Below, one piece after another: positions 58,337-64,000 of a stretch of DNA of 64,000 bases. The notes under the pieces are model-generated. The model was not told where the DNA came from. It was given only the letters and a program-made list of their open reading frames with translations, and searched no databases. The DNA is taken from positions 434,001 through 498,000 of the forward strand of contig CAWGOF010000001.1 of the NCBI GenBank assembly GCA_963824225.1, given 5' to 3'. This stretch comes from CAWGOF01 sp963824225 (lineage in GTDB: Bacteria > Acidobacteriota > Polarisedimenticolia > Polarisedimenticolales > Polarisedimenticolaceae). The translations under genes and the position numbers were made by a program. Position 1 is the first letter of the stretch. Each line of letters begins with the position of its first letter.

Positions 58337-60637
58337 CGGCGGACGTGGCCGGCCTCGACGCCGGCGGCGCCGCCGGCGGTCGCCCGAAATCGAACCCCGG
58401 GTAGTCGACGCGCTGGTGGTGCATGCTCACGAGCCGGCGCAGCAGCGCATCGCTGCACGCGCTCCAGGTCGGCGAACGTGAGGTCGCACTCGTCGAGCTG
58501 CCGTCGAGCACGATCGCGCTGCGTGACCTGGCGGATCATCTCCTGCAGCCGCGACGGCGTCGGCTCGTCGACCGTGCGCGCCGCGGCCTCGACCCCGTCG
58601 GCGAGCATGAAGATCGCCGCCTCCCTCGTCTGCGGCTTCGGCCCCGGATAGCGGAAGTCGTCGTCGCTCGAGCTCGCGTCGCCGGCGCGGCCGCCTGCTT
58701 GCGCCTTCTCGTAGAAGTAGGTCATCAGCCGCGTGCCGTGGTGCTGCGGGATGATGTCCACGATCTGCTCGGGCAGCCCCGCCTCGCGCGCCATGCGCGA
58801 TCGCCGTCCTTGACGTGCGCGGCGATGATCAGCGCCGACATCGACGGGTGCAGCGCGATCGTGCGGGTTCACGCCGCGCTGGTTCTCGACGTAGTACTCC
58901 GGCTTCGCGGATCTTGCCGACGTCGTGGTAGAACGCGGCGACGCGGCAGAACAGCGAGTTCGCGCCGATCGCCTTGCGCCGCCTCCTCGGCCAGCGTCCC
59001 GACGACCAGGCAGTGGTTGTACGAGCCGGGGGCCTTGACGCGCGAGCTGCGACAGCAGCGGGTTGTTCGACGTTGGACAGCTCGAGCAGCCGGATGTCGG
59101 TCAGGACGCTGAACAGCCCCTCGAGCAGCGGAAGCGCGAACGAGACGAGCAGCCCGACGCCCACCGCGCCACCCGACGAAGGCCAGCGCCGCCCCGTACA
59201 GCGCCGCGGGCAGCGGCTCGGCGCCGCTGCGCAGCGCGTCGAGCGCCAGCGCGGCGACGGCTCCGAGCGCCGCCGACGACCAGGCCGGCGCGCAGCAGCG
59301 CGGCGCGCTCGCGGTAGGTCGAGACGGCGTAGATCCCGGCGCACTGGACGAGCAGCGCCCACGTCATGGCGTACGCGTCCCAGCCGGTGACGAGCGCCGA
59401 ACAGGACGGCCGTGAAGCCGGCGTACACCGTGGCGATGCGGCCGTTGGCCAGGAGCGCCACGAGGATCGCGCCCGCGCCGAGCGGGACCAGGTACAGCGG
59501 CTCGCGGGCGCATCGAACGGCGGGCCGAGCCCGGTCAAGATCCGTTCGACGATCCACGGGATCGCACGCGCGGCGACCAGCATGGCCAGCGAGCACCAGG
59601 ACGAACAGCGCGTGCAGGTGCGCGGACCTTGCGGAACCGCCGCTGGTGGTAGGCGCGTAGCGGCAGAGGAAGAACGCGAGCAGTTCCGAACACGCACGAG
59701 CCATCCCGCGACCTGGATCCGTCGGCCGCGGGCCCACGAGGCGCGGCTCGCCGCGTCGAGCCGCTCGATGTCCGCGCGGTCACGACCTGGCCCTGGCGGA
59801 CCAGCGTCGTCCCCGCGCGCCACGCGGACCTTCACTTGCGCCACCTCCGCGGCCGCCGCTTCCCGTCGGGCGTGCGTCTCCTCGGAATCGAAGTGCACGT
59901 TCGCGTCGACGAACGAGGCGACGTAGCGAGCCGAGCGCACGCTCGTCCGCGGCGCGGAGCGTCAGGCCGGCCTCGACCGCTTCGGCGACCTCGCGCCGCG
60001 CCTGGTCCATGTCGACGAACCCGGCGTAGTCGAGGACGCGTTGCTCGCGGTGACCCGGAACGCGCAGCAGCAGGATCGCCGGCTCGCGCTCGAGCAGCGC
60101 ACGATTGCCGATCACCAGGTGGTCGAGCGCGCTCGCGAGAGCGGTCGTTGCGGCACGCTCGACGGCCGGGTCGAAGCGCAGGCGCTCGAGCACCGCCCGG
60201 GCGTCGACGGCCGAGGGGCTGGCCCCCGGCGCGTCGGGTGCCGTGGGGCCTAGCCCCGAGCGGCCGTCCTCGAACACGCGGGCCAGGAGCTCGACCAGCG
60301 CGCGCCCGCGCGCGACGTCGTGGACGTACACGTCGGGGACGCGCGCCCGCGCCTCGCGGCGACGCTCGTCGGTCGCCAGCTCGTCCACGACGTCGACGTC
60401 GTGGGTCGCGCGGACCTCGACCGGCGCCGGCGCGCCCACACGGAACGTCTCCGGATCGGGCGGCGTCGATTCGGCACGCAGCACGAGCAGCAGGCACGTC
60501 CCCACGAGCGCGGCGCCCCACAGACCGTCGGCGCCGAGCGTGCGATCGACGATCCGGCGCAGTCGCTGCCGCCGGGCGGCGGACAGCCGCGGAGCTCGCC
60601 AGGCGCTCGGAGTGGGCGAGGGACCGTCGGCGCTCAT
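58333..60637 (-). CDS. 7TM-HD family phosphohydrolase, PgpH-like (heavily frameshifted)
   Basis: Membrane receptor-phosphodiesterase of the PgpH family; members degrade cyclic di-AMP. The N-terminus has one membrane helix (LWGAALVGTCLLLVL) and an extracytoplasmic 7TMR-HDED domain (ATHDVDVVDELATDERRREA, RVPDVYVHD). Several hydrophobic segments follow between about 59,700 and 59,080. The HD domain shows SYNHCLVVG, GANSLFCRVAAFYHDVGKI, IIPQHHGTRLMTYFYEKA and EAAIFMLADGVEAAARTV. It is broken about every 100 bp between 58,430 and 59,950, the worst block in the window. ATG 60637 overlaps the phoH stop (ATGA). The phoH-pgpH-ybeY order is conserved in many phyla. Confidence 0.88.
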
Positions 60638-61635
60638 CGCGCGCCGTTCCCTCCGTCCCGCGTCGCCGACTGCCGCTTCTCGGCATCGTGCCGGTCGTAG
60701 GCCAGGATGATCCGCTGGACCAGCGGATGGCGCACCACGTCGTTCTCGTCGAACGTGACGAACTCGATCCCGCGGATCCCGGCCACGATCTCGCGCGACC
60801 TCGACCAGCCCCGATACCTGCTGGGCCGGCAGGTCGATCTGCGTGACGTCGCCCGTGACGACGGCCTTCGAGTCGAATCCGATCCGCGTCAGGAACATCT
60901 TCATCTGCTCGGGCGTCGTGTTCTGGGCCTCGTCGAGGATCATGAACGAGTGGTTCAGGGTCCGACCGCGCATGAACGCCAGGGGCGCGACCTCGATCGC
61001 TCCCTGCTCCATCAGGCGCTCGGCCCGCGACGGCTCGAGCATGTCGTACAGCGCGTCGTACAGCGGGTCGCAGGTACGGATCGACCTTCGCCGCGATGTC
61101 CCCGGGCAGGAACCCGAGCCGCTCGCCGGCCTCGACCGCCGGTCGGGCGAGAATGATGCGCTGGACGCGGCTTCGCGTTCAGCAGCGACACCGCCATCGC
61201 CACGGCGAGGTACGTCTTGCCCGTCCCGGCCGGGCCGATGCCGAACACCAGGTCGTTGTCCCGGATCGACTCGACGTAGTGCAGCTGGTTGGTCGACTTG
61301 GGCACGACCGATTTCTTGACCGACGTGTCGATCCGGGCGTCGACGAAGTGGTCCAACAGCCGCACGCCGGGATCGCGGCGCTTGAGCGCGACCGCGGTGC
61401 GCAGCTCGTTGCGTCCGAGCGGGACCCCGCGGTCGTTCAGCCCCGCGAGCTGGCGCAGGAGGTCCGTGACCGCAGCGACGCGGTCACCGTCGGGCTCGCC
61501 TTCGGCCGCGATCGTGACCTCGTTGCCGCGGGCCGCGAGCCGAACGTGGAACTGGTTCTCGATGAGCCGCAGCGCTTCGTCGTGGTGGGCGGCGATCGCC
61601 TCAATCAAGCGCGGGTCCAAGGTGATGGTGTTCAT
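60634..61635 (-). CDS. phoH: PhoH family P-loop ATPase/helicase-like protein (frameshifted)
   Basis: PhoH-like (YbeZ type) ATPase that works with YbeY in RNA metabolism. An N-terminal KH-like domain spans about residues 5-70. It is followed by VKKSVVPKSTNQLHYVESI and Walker A FGIGPAGTGKTYLAV at about 131-145. Walker B and the sensor are in NHSFMILDEAQNTTPEQMKM, FLTRIGFDSKAVVTGDVTQID (in part). Frame changes lie near 61170, 61070 and 60800 (approximate). The length of 1,002 bp equals a normal gene, so the indels cancel. ATG 61635 matches the family start. Confidence 0.93.
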
Positions 61636-61875
61636 GGACCGGACGCTCGCTCGCGGGCCGGCACGACGCCGCTCGCGCGACGCCCCGGCGTGTCCCACGA
61701 CCGCGTCTTGCGACTCCTCCCCGGCTCCGTCGGACCGGAGCGATTCACCGCGAGAACGGTCGCCCCCGCGGGTGGGCAAAGCAAGCCCGACCGTTCCTCC
61801 CGGTCCAAAACGCTAGCACAGGCCTTCCTTCGCCGCTGCTCCCCACCGGCCTAACCCGTTGAAGGAACTAGGGTT

Positions 61876-63659
<1,784 letters not shown>

Positions 63660-63663
<4 letters not shown>

Positions 63664-64000
63664 GGTGCTCCTCGGAGGCGCGCGAGGATGCCGCGCTCGT
63701 CGAGCGTCTCCTGCACGCCGCTCGTCAGGTCCTTGACGCCGAACGTCGCGTGGGCGATCTCGTCGGGGCCCAAGAACACGGCGAACCGCGCGCCCTCGCG
63801 CTCCGCGCGCTTGAGCTGCGCGCCGAGCGGGCGCTCGACGAGCGTGACCACGATCCCGAGGCCCGCCCGGCGCAGGCGCGCCGCGAGCGCTTGCGTGGCG
63901 GACAGCGCGTCGGGAACGAGCGGCACGAGGAGCGCATCGGCCCGGAACGGCGCGACACGGGTATCGTCGAGCAGCAGGACCGCGCGCTCCATGCCCATGG
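63660..64000 (-). CDS. hisS: Histidyl-tRNA synthetase, C-terminal part (runs off right edge)
   Basis: The C-terminal anticodon-binding domain of HisRS is present. It starts at the family GMER block (MGMERAVLLL), then LARRLRRAGLGIVVTLVER, LGAQLKRAEREGARFAVFLG, PDEIAHATFGVKDLTSGVQE (Gly/Lys/Asp pattern of the last strand) and ends in RGAP. The catalytic half lies beyond the window. The stop overlaps aspS by ATGA; hisS-aspS is a common pair. Confidence 0.9.

Noticed and set aside
61636..61875. Possible small gene or RNA between aspS and phoH
   Set aside because: No frame has a ribosome site with a credible product, and the small inverted repeat GACCG/CGGTC near 61,795 is too short for a terminator. 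I see nothing firm there.

Overview
The window is about 64 kb of very GC-rich, densely coded bacterial chromosome. Almost every gene lies on the minus strand; mazG, ssb and one GAPDH-like gene are the clear exceptions. The gene set is that of a diderm (Gram-negative) heterotroph: Lpt lipopolysaccharide-transport genes, a TamB/BamA-type outer-membrane machine, sigma-54, a regulatory PTS with HPr kinase, type II fatty-acid synthesis and housekeeping translation genes. Gene order and the DUF4388 proteins suggest a deltaproteobacteria-like lineage (Myxococcota, Desulfobacterota, Binatota, Methylomirabilota or a neighbour). I cannot fix the phylum by reading alone. No phage, transposon, CRISPR array or other mobile DNA was seen.

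Layout, left to right. 1-15.6 kb (minus): the 5' end of a response regulator, a B12-dependent methylmalonyl-CoA mutase, hpf, rpoN, lptB, a long LptC/LptA-type protein, an enoyl-CoA hydratase, a DnaC/IstB-like ATPase, a short primary-type sigma factor, hsp20, dnaK, and three proteins of DUF4388, TPR/zinc and DUF1844 type. 15.7-25.8 kb: mazG (+), accA, xerD, dtd, ssb (+), a membrane TPR protein, tRNA-Arg(CCU), apt, acyP, a SpoU methyltransferase, a SAM methyltransferase, tRNA-Pro(CGG), pcm, surE, tRNA-Pro(GGG), a secreted Cys-rich protein and a MerR-type regulator. 25.8-30.5 kb: a cupin and a regulatory PTS operon (hprK-rapZ-EIIA-HPr-EI) with no sugar permease. 30.6-31.7 kb: a divergent gene for an archaeal-type GAPDH relative with an altered active site. 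31.7-38.7 kb: one long lipid operon, DUF177-rpmF-fabH-fabD-fabG-acpP-fabF-etfB-etfA, lacking plsX. 38.7-49 kb: a DUF4388/DnaJ/TPR protein, mutL, a 2,050-residue TamB-BamA fusion and a DksA/TraR-type zinc protein. 49-64 kb: ppdK, glyS, glyQ, recO, era, a CorC-type CBS protein, ybeY, a 7TM-HD phosphohydrolase (PgpH), phoH, aspS and the 3' end of hisS.

Many neighbours are translationally coupled by 4-base ATGA/GTGA or 1-base overlaps, so most of the window is organised as long operons. Recognisable promoters (TTGAC(A/G), 17-18 bp, TATAGT/TAGAAT, or extended TGnTAnnnT) sit exactly where the operons begin. The largest gene-free stretch is about 240 bp (61,636-61,875); I see no convincing gene or RNA in it.

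The strongest biological observation is the uninterrupted TamB-BamA fusion (42,088-48,240). It runs from an inner-membrane anchor through a full TamB domain and five POTRA domains to an outer-membrane barrel. With the fused LptC/LptA-like protein, it suggests a lineage that welds its inner-to-outer-membrane bridges into single chains.

Data-quality warning. About eighteen conserved, mostly essential genes (including rpoN, sigma-70, dnaK, the fab genes, ppdK, pgpH and phoH) are split by small indels. These cluster in blocks near 0.1-4.2, 7.4-11.2, 33.2-37.3, 50-51.5 and 57.3-61.2 kb, while other multi-kilobase genes are perfect. I treat these as sequence errors, not pseudogenes, and give whole-gene spans.
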